This document shows positions 17,684 to 25,434 of a stretch of 64,000 nucleotides of DNA, piece after piece. The stretch is from the NCBI GenBank assembly GCA_049652385.1, contig JBASDX010000004.1, positions 88,187 to 152,186 on the forward strand. The letters are read 5' to 3'. Each line of letters starts with the position of its first letter. Position 1 is the stretch's first letter. Source of the DNA: DMER64 sp049652385. Lineage in GTDB: Bacteria; Bacteroidota; Bacteroidia; Bacteroidales; UBA932. The position numbers and the translations under genes are program-made. Under the pieces are notes generated by a model, which did not search any database, was not told where the DNA came from, and saw nothing but the letters and a program-made list of their open reading frames with translations.

Positions 17684-18628
17684 TTAATTATCTATCAGTC
17701 CCCTTCCCTTCTTGACAATCTGTCCTTCCCGGGTAAGGTGTTTTATTATGGTATCCAGCATTCCGTTTACAAAGATGCGTGAATTTCCCGTACTGTAAAA
17801 CTTGGAAATTTCCACCATCTCGTTCAGCGTTACTTTGACGGGGATTTCCGGGAATGCAACGGCCTCGGCAACACCCATTACAATAAGTACGCTGTCCGTG
17901 ACGGCTACGCGTTCCTTATCCCAATTTTCTGCAAACTGTTCTATGTATCCCACGTACCGGTCGTAATGCATGAGGGTATGTGTCAACAGATCAAAAGCGT
18001 AGCGTTTATCTTCTTCGTTGTAAAACAAATCGGGATGTTTCAGTCCGGCACCGGTTTCCTTCAGGTTTTCCAATTGTGTGATTATTGTATTGCAGACAAA
18101 GGCCACGTCGTCTGTCCAATACAGGCTCATATCTTCCAAAATACCGTTCAAATCCGGATCTTCTGCCAATTGGGCGCCGTAAAAATCCATCAGCCATTTG
18201 AGGTCTGCTTTAAAATCCGGCGCTTCGGGATTTTCCATGTACGCTATAAAATACGGTTCCTCTTTCAGTTGTTCGTACAGTTTTTTGACATAACTTCTCT
18301 GTTCTGCCCAATGGAGTCCTTGCTCATGCGCACGTTGCAGCTGTGCATCTTGCTGCAAAAGGCCGATGGCACGGTTGTCTGCCAGGCGTCTGTTGGGATG
18401 AGCTTCCTCTTCTGTCGGATGGTATTTGTTCAGTCCTATTTCTATTCTTTCCTCGGCATAACGGACCAGAGCCACGGAAAGGTTGAGCAATAAGAAGTAC
18501 AATTGACGCGTTTTTTCAAAACTTACCATCAATTCTTTTTCCGCCGCTGCCTGATCAACTTTTTGAGAATGAACGCTGCTGAATAAAAGTTTAAAAACTT
18601 TAATACGGATGATGCGCCTGTTGAGCAT
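17684..18628 (-). CDS. nusB: Transcription antitermination factor NusB, long Bacteroidota form
   Basis: 314 residues. The NusB fold occupies about residues 175-305 and includes DSVLIVMGVAEAVAFPEIP, VTLNEMVEISKFYSTGNSRIF (split here) and FVNGMLDTI, which match the NusB end that binds boxA RNA with NusE/S10 for rRNA antitermination. It is more than twice the length of the E. coli protein (about 140), because of a helical N-terminal extension of some 170 residues; this long form is usual in the phylum. First gene of the operon down to 12.2 kb, with two TATATTTG boxes upstream. Confidence 0.9.
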   Translation of the reverse strand: MLNRRIIRIKVFKLLFSSVHSQKVDQAAAEKELMVSFEKTRQLYFLLLNLSVALVRYAEERIEIGLNKYHPTEEEAHPNRRLADNRAIGLLQQDAQLQRAHEQGLHWAEQRSYVKKLYEQLKEEPYFIAYMENPEAPDFKADLKWLMDFYGAQLAEDPDLNGILEDMSLYWTDDVAFVCNTIITQLENLKETGAGLKHPDLFYNEEDKRYAFDLLTHTLMHYDRYVGYIEQFAENWDKERVAVTDSVLIVMGVAEAVAFPEIPVKVTLNEMVEISKFYSTGNSRIFVNGMLDTIIKHLTREGQIVKKGRGLIDN

Positions 18629-18652
18629 AGATGTAAATCAAAAGAATCTGTG

Positions 18653-18690
18653 CAAATATACAGTTTTAAAGCAAATATATTTTATATTTG
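18653..18690. promoter_or_regulatory. Divergent promoters for nusB (-) and PUR-domain gene (+)
   Basis: Three copies of the same -7 octamer TATATTTG lie within 38 bases: two on the minus strand (18653-18660 and 18672-18679) facing nusB, and one on the plus strand (18683-18690) facing the PUR gene, whose ATG is 24 bases away. All match TAnnTTTG exactly. No good -33 TTTG is seen for any. Two polymerases could not occupy the region at once, so the two genes may compete for transcription. Confidence 0.6.
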
Positions 18691-18713
18691 CGTAGATATA
18701 AACAAACAGAACA

Positions 18714-19022
18714 ATGGAACATAGTGGAGATGATGTATTTTCCAAATCCGTACGCGCAGGTAAAAGGACCTATTTTTTTGATGTAAAAACCACAAAGGGT
18801 AACGATTATTACCTGACCATTACGGAAAGTAAGCGTCGTGTAGAAAGAGACGGACAATTTTCATACGAAAAACATAAAATCTTTCTGTACAAAGAAGATT
18901 TTGAAAAATTCAAAGAAGGTTTGGATGAAGTTGTTGCCTTTATAAAAGAGCGCATTCCCGTAGTGGAAACGCGCTCTGAAACATTTTCTGACATCTCGTT
19001 TGAAGACCTGGACAAAGAATAA
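18714..19022 (+). CDS. PUR-alpha-like DNA/RNA-binding protein (DUF3276)
   Basis: 102 residues, one PUR repeat: GKRTYFFDVKTTKGNDYYLT, then ITESKRR, then a helix KIFLYKEDFEKFKEGLDEVVAFI. This is the bacterial PUR domain family (DUF3276), single-repeat relatives of eukaryotic Pur-alpha that form dimers and bind single-stranded nucleic acid; the fold has been solved for family members including a Borrelia protein. The acidic C-terminal tail (SFEDLDKE) is outside the fold. It is monocistronic, divergent from nusB, and ends 12 bases from the convergent aspC. Confidence 0.88.
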   Translation: MEHSGDDVFSKSVRAGKRTYFFDVKTTKGNDYYLTITESKRRVERDGQFSYEKHKIFLYKEDFEKFKEGLDEVVAFIKERIPVVETRSETFSDISFEDLDKE

Positions 19023-19034
19023 CGAAAGGTCTCT

Positions 19035-20234
19035 TTATACCGTTCTTCCCGGATACTCTTTGAGTGCTTGCTCCAGGCAATCCATGGCATTGGCTATGTC
19101 TTCTTTCTTGAGCACATAGGCAATACGCACCTCGTTCGTTCCTTTACCGGGGGTGGCGTAGAAACCGGCTGCGGGAGCTACCATGACCGTTTGTCCTTTG
19201 TAGCTGAAATGCTCCAGCAACCATTGGGCAAATTTATCGGAATCGTCTACCGGCAAGCGGGCAGTCGTATAAAACGCACCCATGGGCATGGGTGAATACA
19301 CGCCTTCCATTTTGTTGAGCCGGTCAATCATCAAATCGCGTCTGCTGATGTATTCTTTTTTGACGCTGTCAAAATACTCCTGAGGTGTTTTCAATGCACC
19401 TTCGGAAGCCATTTGTCCGATAGCCGGTCCGCACAGGCGAGCCTGCGCAAAACGCATGACAGCACCCATCACTTCTTTGTTGTGCGATGCGATACAGCCT
19501 ACACGTACACCGCACATGCTGTAACGCTTAGACACGGAGTCTATCAAAATGACGTTTTGTTCGGCACCGGGTATGTTCATGCAGGAGAAATGCGGTTCGT
19601 CCGTGTAGCAGAACTCGCGGTAGACCTCGTCACTGAGCAGAAAGAGGTTGTGTTTTTTCACAATCTCGCCCAATTTGAGGATATCTTCTTTTGTATATAA
19701 CGTTCCGGTGGGGTTACCCGGGCTGTTGATCAGGATGGCTTTTGTCTTGGGGGTGATGTATTTTTCCACTTCACTCATGGGCGGCAATGCAAATCCGTCT
19801 TCTATATTGGTGGTAATGGGAACAAACTTCACGCCTGCCATGATACCAAACGTATTGTAGTTGGTGTAGAAAGGCTCGAAAACAATCACTTCGTCACCGG
19901 GGTTGCAACATACGCTCAGGGCCATGTGTACGGCTTCCGATCCACCGATGGTGACAATGATTTCTTCATAGGAAAGGTCGATATTGACACTCTGGTAATA
20001 TTTTGCCAAACCTTTTCTATACGATTCTATACCCCCCGAGTGCGGGTAAGAAATCAGTTTGAGGTCAAAGTTTTTAATGGGCTCCAACGCTTCTTTGGGA
20101 GATTCCACGTCGGGCTGCCCGATATTCAAGTGATACACCTTTACACCGCGCTTTTTAGCAGCCTCGGCATAGGGAACCAGCTTACGGATAGGAGAAGCCG
20201 GCATTTTCTTGGACAGTTCAGAGATACTCAACAT
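19035..20234 (-). CDS. Aspartate/aromatic aminotransferase (class I PLP)
   Basis: 399 residues from the ATG at 20234 (MLSISELSKKMPASPIRKL); an upstream reading-frame extension to 20387 is not used because it crosses the promoter. The PLP lysine is in DSVSKRYSMCGVRVG, preceded by LLSDEVYREF and the NSPGNPTGTLYT motif that hold the cofactor, with HLNIGQPDVESP at the front. Most similar in pattern to AspC-type subgroup I-gamma enzymes; aspartate is the probable amino donor, though an aromatic or other amino acid cannot be excluded. It has its own promoter (TATCTTTG) divergent from the neighbouring operon. Confidence 0.87.
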   Translation of the reverse strand: MLSISELSKKMPASPIRKLVPYAEAAKKRGVKVYHLNIGQPDVESPKEALEPIKNFDLKLISYPHSGGIESYRKGLAKYYQSVNIDLSYEEIIVTIGGSEAVHMALSVCCNPGDEVIVFEPFYTNYNTFGIMAGVKFVPITTNIEDGFALPPMSEVEKYITPKTKAILINSPGNPTGTLYTKEDILKLGEIVKKHNLFLLSDEVYREFCYTDEPHFSCMNIPGAEQNVILIDSVSKRYSMCGVRVGCIASHNKEVMGAVMRFAQARLCGPAIGQMASEGALKTPQEYFDSVKKEYISRRDLMIDRLNKMEGVYSPMPMGAFYTTARLPVDDSDKFAQWLLEHFSYKGQTVMVAPAAGFYATPGKGTNEVRIAYVLKKEDIANAMDCLEQALKEYPGRTV

Positions 20235-20263
20235 GTTATTATAAAATTTGTTAAATGAATCTA

Positions 20264-20301
20264 CAAAGATAAAACTTTCTGCGTGATTTTTCCTACTTTT
20301 G
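20264..20301. promoter_or_regulatory. Back-to-back promoters for aminotransferase (-) and GSIII-like/purM operon (+)
   Basis: Minus-strand TATCTTTG at 20264-20271 is 30 bases ahead of the aminotransferase ATG. Plus-strand TACTTTTG at 20294-20301 implies a start near 20307 for the operon on the right. Both fit TAnnTTTG exactly. The implied plus start rules out the farthest upstream ATG (20299) of the first gene and favours those at 20320 or 20326. Confidence 0.6.
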
Positions 20302-20319
20302 CAACAGGTAAATCTTTTT

Positions 20320-21621
20320 ATGTATATGTCTTTTATCACTTCATCCCCCATGGAACTGCATAAATGGGGAGAAAGCAAACAAGCCACTCATTTTATTTTT
20401 AATACAGTACGTAAGCCCCTGGATGGCATATTGGAATTGCAAATTCCCGGGGAAGGCGGATACTGGCATGCTTTCCTGTTGAATAAAACCCTATATGTGG
20501 CGGCTGTATCTTCTGCATCCGCGGAGGAAGAAGGTGACGTGTTTCCGGCATTTGTAGGTTCCGTACACAACGTTGAAAAGGCAGCCGGTGCGTGGCTCAA
20601 ACGTTCCGATCCTGAAATTTCGCCTTCGGTAACGTTGACCTACCAGCTGTATTTCTCTTTTTACCTGATAGGTATGGACACCTACTACCAACGTCCCGAT
20701 TTGAGCCAATGCGGCCGCACATTACAAGGCTTTTGGCCGTCCGATCGTATGCATATGCAGCGACCGGGCGTTGACGGGTTTCCTTCCCGGGCCCTGTTTT
20801 TTCTCCGGGAAGTGGAAGATAAGGCGGCCGAGATGGGAATTGGTCTGGCAGCCGTTGAAGGAATGAAAGACCAATCGCAGTTTTCTTGTTTGTTAAAAGA
20901 AGAAAAAGCCGTGACGGCCGTTTTGCACAAACAAATGCTGATAACCCTCCTGAAATCGTTGGAGAGCTCTCATGCGCTGAAAGTACTCCTGCATCCCGAG
21001 CCGTTCGAAGGCCTTCCGCCCAACATAAGCTACGGGCATTGGAGATTGTATGAAAACGATAAAATCCTTTTTGAATCCCTCCACCACCCTACCCGTTACA
21101 AAGGCAGCATGCTTTTGCTGAACAACGCTGTGGCAGAGGCTTTCCATAACAAAGAAAACGTTCGGATCTCTGTCGTTGAAAAAGCAGTAGAGAAATGGAA
21201 GGAATTGCACCTGCCCGAATCTTTGGCATGTTTGCACCGGAATGCATCTGTTGAGCAATTGGAGCGGGAGCTGCATGTGCTGTCGGATCTTACTATCAAT
21301 TACTACGTATCGGCTGCCGTAAAACACGTAAACCTGATATTGGAAAACCTCCGCGGACTGAAGGAAACGCTGCCGCCGGAAGCCTGTCAAGAGGCAAGCG
21401 CAACACAATTGAAGGTGGTATCCATTACCATGGGGTATGTAAACGAATTGCGTCTGTTGGTACACGATATGCTGGAAGCCTTGAAAAACCCGGAAACAAT
21501 AGAAGAAAAGGGACCGGAACTGATGGCAGAGGTCCGTAAACGGACAGACCATCTGGAAATGATTGTGGATCAAGCACTCTGGCCCGTACCAAAATATAGG
21601 GAAATCCTTTTTTTAACCTAG
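20320..21621 (+). CDS. Degenerate type III glutamine synthetase homologue (probable pseudoenzyme)
   Basis: 433 residues from the ATG at 20320 (20326 also possible). Family order is kept: a KWGESKQATHF segment like the GSIII GATHY region, VFPAFVGS, RPDLSQCGRTLQG (GSIII usually has RPDL..TGRTLFG), a helix ending HKQMLITLLKS, then LLHPEPFEGLP (for LLHEKPFAG), and the hallmark C-terminus LWPVPKYREILF. The catalytic positions are lost: the ExE metal pair is replaced within TYQLYFSFYLIG, the NEVAPGQ-like loop reads GMKDQSQF, and NGSGKHNNWS reads PPNISYGHWR. The domain is about 270-300 residues shorter than real GSIII (about 700-730). It is the first gene of an operon with purM. I infer a structural or regulatory role, possibly binding glutamine, ATP or a true GS. 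Confidence 0.75.
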   Translation: MYMSFITSSPMELHKWGESKQATHFIFNTVRKPLDGILELQIPGEGGYWHAFLLNKTLYVAAVSSASAEEEGDVFPAFVGSVHNVEKAAGAWLKRSDPEISPSVTLTYQLYFSFYLIGMDTYYQRPDLSQCGRTLQGFWPSDRMHMQRPGVDGFPSRALFFLREVEDKAAEMGIGLAAVEGMKDQSQFSCLLKEEKAVTAVLHKQMLITLLKSLESSHALKVLLHPEPFEGLPPNISYGHWRLYENDKILFESLHHPTRYKGSMLLLNNAVAEAFHNKENVRISVVEKAVEKWKELHLPESLACLHRNASVEQLERELHVLSDLTINYYVSAAVKHVNLILENLRGLKETLPPEACQEASATQLKVVSITMGYVNELRLLVHDMLEALKNPETIEEKGPELMAEVRKRTDHLEMIVDQALWPVPKYREILFLT

Positions 21622-21624
21622 ATT

Positions 21625-22809
21625 ATGAATAACCTGGAAGCCGAAAAATACAACCTCCGCGGCGTCTCTTCTTCAAAGAGTCAGGTACATGCTGCTTTGG
21701 AAGGTACTTCCAGGGGATTGTTTCCGCAAGCTTTCTGCAAAATCATCCCGGATATCCTGGCCAACGATCCCGACTATTGTCTGGTGATGCATGCCGACGG
21801 TGCAGGCACCAAATCTTCGCTCGCTTATTGCTATTGGAAACAGACCGGCGATATGAGCGTATGGGAAGGTATTGCGCAGGATGCCATTGTCATGAACCTG
21901 GACGATTTGTTGTGCGTGGGCGTAACGGATGGTATTCTGCTCAGTTCCACCATCGGTCGCAACAAACGCCTTGTTCCGGGAGCGGTCATTGCCGCGCTGA
22001 TAGAAGGTAGTCACACCTTTTGCCGGGCAATGGAACAACACAGTATCCGAATGGAACTTACCGGCGGAGAAACGGCCGATGTGGGAGATCTGGTCCGGAC
22101 CGTAATTGTGGATAGTACCGTCTGTGCCCGCCTGCGGCGTGACAAGGTCATTGACAACGCCCGCATACTACCGGGTGATGTTATTGTGGGACTAGCCTCC
22201 GATGGTCAGACCACATACGAAGACACTTACAACAGCGGTATAGGAAGCAACGGCCTTACCAGCGCCCGCCACGACGTATTCGACAAAACTTTGGCGTCGT
22301 TCTGTCCGGAAAGCTACGACACGGGCATTCCGGAGCGTGTCACCTACAGCGGTACCCGGAAACTGACCGATATCCACGGTCCCACAGGAATGACGTACGG
22401 AAAACTGGTGCTCTCTCCCACCCGTACCTACGCACCCGTTGTAAAAGCTATTTTTGAGCGTTGCCGTGACGATATACACGGTATGGTACATTGTACGGGC
22501 GGCGGTCAGACAAAAGTGCTGCACTATGTGAACAACCTGCACATAATCAAAGACAATTTGTTTCCCGTTCCGCACGTATTTTCAGAGATCCGGGAAATCA
22601 GCGGTACGGATTGGAAAGAGCTATATACTGTATTTAACATGGGGCACCGCATGGAATTGTACGTACCCCGCCATGCAGCCGGTACCATCATAGAAACGGC
22701 AGCCCGGTACAACCTGGCGGCACAAGTCATAGGATATGTGCAAGAGCAGCAAGGCGGCAGCCGTGTGACTGTTTCCGGAGCCCATGGAACGTATGTTTAC
22801 AAAAAATGA
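21625..22809 (+). CDS. purM: Phosphoribosylformylglycinamidine cyclo-ligase (AIR synthetase), Bacteroidales form
   Basis: 394 residues, PurM/ThiL/HypE-type ATP-dependent cyclase that closes FGAM to AIR in purine synthesis. Motifs: HADGAGTKSSLA near residue 55, then MNLDDLLCVGV, ELTGGETADVGD and a C-terminal half with MVHCTGGGQTKVLHY and NMGHRMELYV. The length exceeds the standard 345-350 residues, as is normal for the divergent Bacteroidales PurM. It starts three bases after the GSIII-like gene and overlaps the next gene by four bases, so all three are one transcript. Confidence 0.88.
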   Translation: MNNLEAEKYNLRGVSSSKSQVHAALEGTSRGLFPQAFCKIIPDILANDPDYCLVMHADGAGTKSSLAYCYWKQTGDMSVWEGIAQDAIVMNLDDLLCVGVTDGILLSSTIGRNKRLVPGAVIAALIEGSHTFCRAMEQHSIRMELTGGETADVGDLVRTVIVDSTVCARLRRDKVIDNARILPGDVIVGLASDGQTTYEDTYNSGIGSNGLTSARHDVFDKTLASFCPESYDTGIPERVTYSGTRKLTDIHGPTGMTYGKLVLSPTRTYAPVVKAIFERCRDDIHGMVHCTGGGQTKVLHYVNNLHIIKDNLFPVPHVFSEIREISGTDWKELYTVFNMGHRMELYVPRHAAGTIIETAARYNLAAQVIGYVQEQQGGSRVTVSGAHGTYVYKK

Positions 22810-23855
22810 TGTTTGTTTCAAAGATTGATAAAAACGAAGTAAATGCGCTGCCACCTATCTCTTTTACGGGAGAAGTAATCCGCATTTCCAACAAGCAACA
22901 AGCCGTCAAAGCAGCAGAAGCCCTTATGCAGGAGCGTATCCTGGGTTTTGATACGGAAACAAAACCGCGTTTTTCTTCCGGAAGGATGTTCAAACCGGCT
23001 TTGCTGCAGCTGGCTACGAATGACCGGGCCTATCTGTTTCATCTGCAAAAAACGGGACTGCCGCAGGCCCTTGCGGACCTTCTGTCTGCTGAAAAGATCA
23101 TCAAGGTAGGTGCAGCCATAAAAGACGATATTGCCGGATTGCAACGTTACGCCGCCTTTACCCCGGGTGGTTTTGTGGAATTGCAAGATATGGTCAGCGA
23201 ATACGGGATTGTAGATAAGAGTATAAAAAAATTAACAGCCATAGTGCTGGGCAAAAAAGTCAATAAAAGCCAGCAAATCACCAATTGGGAAGCTTTTCCC
23301 CTGACAGAGGCACAAACCCTGTACGCAGCTACGGACGCTTACGTTTGCTATAGAATATACAACACCCTCAAGAAACACCAGGAGGAAAAAATGTCTCCCA
23401 AACAACGTATGTACGAGGAAGTCCTGGAGAACGCCAAAGCCTTGATGCACGATGAGGCCGACCTGATTGCCAACATGGCCAATATCAGTGCCCTGATAAA
23501 AGAAACGTTCGGCTTCTGGTGGGTGGGTTTTTACCTGGTGCAGCCAAAACCGCGCGAATTGTTGCTGGGACCCTTCCAGGGACCTCCGGCTTGTACACGC
23601 ATTCCCTTTGGGAAAGGTGTTTGCGGCTCGTCGTGGAAAAAAGAAATGACCCTTATTGTACCGGATGTCAGCCAATTTCCGGGACATATAGCCTGCAGTC
23701 CTTATTCGCGGTCAGAAATAGTAGTTCCCGTATGGGACAACCGGGGTCGTATGCGGGCCGTGCTTGACATAGATTCAGAACGGCCGGATACGTTCGACAC
23801 ACTGGATAAAGACTATCTGGAAAAAATTACGGGACTGTTTAAAAACCTCTTTTAA
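22806..23855 (+). CDS. Fusion: DEDDy 3'-5' exonuclease plus free-methionine-(R)-sulfoxide reductase GAF domain
   Basis: 349 residues with two complete enzymes. Residues 25-190 are a DEDDy exonuclease of the RNase D/WRN type: D49 and E51 in GFDTET, D107/D108 in AIKDDIAGL, and Y173/D177 in YAATDAY. Residues 196-349 are a GAF-fold free-methionine-R-sulfoxide reductase with its cysteines in GPPACTRI (C263), KGVCGSS (C273) and GHIACSPYS (C297), plus DIDSERPDTFD. Both active sites look intact. The second domain starts with MSPKQRMYEEVLENAKAL, exactly where stand-alone reductases begin, behind a strong internal Shine-Dalgarno. The front overlaps purM by four bases. Confidence 0.85.
   Translation: MMFVSKIDKNEVNALPPISFTGEVIRISNKQQAVKAAEALMQERILGFDTETKPRFSSGRMFKPALLQLATNDRAYLFHLQKTGLPQALADLLSAEKIIKVGAAIKDDIAGLQRYAAFTPGGFVELQDMVSEYGIVDKSIKKLTAIVLGKKVNKSQQITNWEAFPLTEAQTLYAATDAYVCYRIYNTLKKHQEEKMSPKQRMYEEVLENAKALMHDEADLIANMANISALIKETFGFWWVGFYLVQPKPRELLLGPFQGPPACTRIPFGKGVCGSSWKKEMTLIVPDVSQFPGHIACSPYSRSEIVVPVWDNRGRMRAVLDIDSERPDTFDTLDKDYLEKITGLFKNLF
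23380..23393 (+). promoter_or_regulatory. Internal Shine-Dalgarno and in-frame ATG at the domain joint
   Basis: AGGAGG at 23380-23385, five A bases, then ATG at 23391, in frame with the fusion (codon 196). Strong Shine-Dalgarno sites are uncommon in this window. This could start a separate 154-residue reductase from the same mRNA, besides the fused protein. Confidence 0.55.
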
Positions 23856-23869
23856 TCGAAAAGATTTAC

Positions 23870-23877
23870 TAACTTTG
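23870..23877 (+). promoter_or_regulatory. tRNA-Cys promoter -7 box
   Basis: TAACTTTG, the same octamer as the rnpB box. With the rnpB spacing the transcript would begin near 23883, about 12 bases before the tRNA. No clear -33 TTTG. It likely also drives the cytochrome c maturation genes downstream. Confidence 0.6.
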
Positions 23878-23894
23878 CAGTCCTTTGAGGCATT

Positions 23895-23965
23895 GGTACC
23901 CTGGCCGAGTGGTTAGGCATCGGTCTGCAAAACCGAGTACAGCGGTTCGAATCCGCTGGGTACCT
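23895..23965 (+). tRNA. tRNA-Cys (anticodon GCA)
   Basis: Acceptor GGTACCC pairs with GGGTACC; D-arm GCCGAGTGGTTAGGC; anticodon arm TCGGT-CTGCAAA-ACCGA gives GCA; T-arm GCGG-TTCGAAT-CCGC. The discriminator base is T, the known identity base of tRNA-Cys. The CCA end is not encoded. Length 71. Confidence 0.95.
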
Positions 23966-23980
23966 CAATTCTTGCTATAC

Positions 23981-24655
23981 ATGACTGGCAATTTGCATTT
24001 GTTTTCTTTTCCCCTGAATGCAATCATAGGGCTGGTCATTTTTTATGCCGGATGGAGGCTGCGGCATTTTATCAAAGACACACATATTTCGATAGCCCTG
24101 TTGGTCCTTTTAGCCGCTGTTTTGACGGAAGGGTTGCTGCCATCACGTATACCCTTTACCGGGAGCTGGCCGTTTGTAACCATCCTGACCTTGTTCCTGA
24201 TAGTTTGGGGAGCCCGGCTGTTTCGTTCGTTTTCCCTGATGGGGGCGGGACTTTGGCTGGCGCTTCTGGCCGGTATGCTGGGAAGTGCAGATGCATACAA
24301 AACCTCGCTAACCCTTCCCGCCCATCAATATGTACAGGCACCACTGCCTTTCGATATCCGTCTGGACCGCTTTACCATTGACCGTTATGCAACGGGGGAA
24401 CCTTTGGAATATGTGGCAGTACTGTCCTTAAAAGAGGCCATGGACCGGAAGGTGGAAGAAACCTCGGCCCGTCTGCGTGTCAACCACCCCGTACGCTATA
24501 AAGGCTACCAAATATTTCTTCTGGATTACGAAGAAACACCCCATAAAGAAATCACTTCCTGCACCGTTCTTGTTACACGACAACCGTGGAATATACTTGT
24601 TTTATTGGGTATCCTCCTGATGATGGGCGGTGCTGTCAAAAATTTCTTTGTATGA
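23981..24655 (+). CDS. ResB-like cytochrome c biogenesis membrane protein, small form
   Basis: 224 residues from ATG 23981; a longer open frame reaching into the tRNA is rejected. Four hydrophobic segments are visible (NAIIGLVIFYAGW, HISIALLVLLAAVL, FVTILTLFLIVWG, LMGAGLWLALLAGML) and a fifth at the end (NILVLLGILLMMGG). Between them lies a beta-rich periplasmic part with FDIRLDRFTIDRY, PVRYKGYQIFLLDYE, which are typical of ResB/Ccs1 in its last third. ResB holds apocytochrome for heme attachment with CcsA. Bacteroidota often have a shortened ResB, split from or fused to CcsA. It overlaps ccsA by four bases. Confidence 0.77.
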   Translation: MTGNLHLFSFPLNAIIGLVIFYAGWRLRHFIKDTHISIALLVLLAAVLTEGLLPSRIPFTGSWPFVTILTLFLIVWGARLFRSFSLMGAGLWLALLAGMLGSADAYKTSLTLPAHQYVQAPLPFDIRLDRFTIDRYATGEPLEYVAVLSLKEAMDRKVEETSARLRVNHPVRYKGYQIFLLDYEETPHKEITSCTVLVTRQPWNILVLLGILLMMGGAVKNFFV

Positions 24656-25434
24656 GCCGTGACATCTATACGCTTTTAACCCTAATATCCGGCGCCCTCT
24701 GGATGGCAGGTGCCTTCTTGTCGTTCCGGCGTACTCAAAAAGCTTTCTTTTGGACGGTTCTTGTCTATGGTGCAGGTATTTTTGTGTACGGAGCGCTTGT
24801 GGCAATAATGTGGGTAGTACAAAAGAGGCCTCCGATGGTTACGATGGGTGAAATCCGGTTGTGGTATGCCCTCTTTCTTTCTTTGGTGGGGCTGCTTACT
24901 TTCTTGCGTTGGAGGTCTTCCCTTATACTCCCCCTGTCAACGGTCATGGCCGTTGTCTTTGCCGCCATCAACCTGCTGCGGCCGCACATCCACAGCCACG
25001 TATTAGCCCCGGCCCTGCGAAGCATTTTTTTTGTGCCGCACGTTACCGTGTATATGTTTTCTTATGCCTTGCTGGCGTGCTCTTTTTTGCTTACGCCGGT
25101 TTTGTTTTTCAGTAGTAAAAAAAGAGGCTTGTTGACTATAGACACGCTCTCCCGCATGGGTTTTTCGTTGTTTACCATGGGTATGCTTCTAGGTGCTGTC
25201 TGGGCCCGCCGGGCCTGGGGTGATTATTGGACGTGGGATCCGAAAGAAACCTGGGCGGCCGTTACGTGGCTTTTGTACCTGCTGTATTTTCATATTCGTC
25301 AAACAAAACCGCAATCAAAAAAAACGGCAGCACTGATTCTTGTCATTGCTTTCTTATCTTTGCAACTGTGTTGGTACGGATACCGGTATCTTCCCGGAGC
25401 AGAAACAGGATTGCACAACTATGTAGTACGATGA
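24652..25434 (+). CDS. ccsA: CcsA/ResC-type heme handling protein for cytochrome c maturation
   Basis: 260 residues from the ATG at 24652. Eight or so membrane segments; the heme-binding WWD-type motif is WGDYWTWDPKETWA (about residues 184-197), followed by the conserved YLLYFHIR and a last membrane helix. Histidines next to it (HIHSHV, PHVTVY) can be the axial ligands of the transported heme. CcsA moves heme to the periplasm and with ResB ligates it to CxxCH motifs. The next gene is a multiheme peroxidase, a direct client. Overlaps both neighbours by four bases. Confidence 0.87.
   Translation: MSRDIYTLLTLISGALWMAGAFLSFRRTQKAFFWTVLVYGAGIFVYGALVAIMWVVQKRPPMVTMGEIRLWYALFLSLVGLLTFLRWRSSLILPLSTVMAVVFAAINLLRPHIHSHVLAPALRSIFFVPHVTVYMFSYALLACSFLLTPVLFFSSKKRGLLTIDTLSRMGFSLFTMGMLLGAVWARRAWGDYWTWDPKETWAAVTWLLYLLYFHIRQTKPQSKKTAALILVIAFLSLQLCWYGYRYLPGAETGLHNYVVR

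Noticed and set aside
20235..20387. 51-residue extension of the aminotransferase
   Set aside because: It crosses the -7 box and gives a sequence unlike any aminotransferase; ATG at 20234 is the usual family start.
23885..23980. N-terminal extension of the ResB-like protein
   Set aside because: It would be translated from within the tRNA-Cys gene; the ATG at 23981 begins the hydrophobic part.
25227..25430. N-terminal extension of the triheme peroxidase
   Set aside because: It overlaps the CcsA gene in another frame; the ATG at 25431 gives a clean membrane anchor and ATGA coupling.
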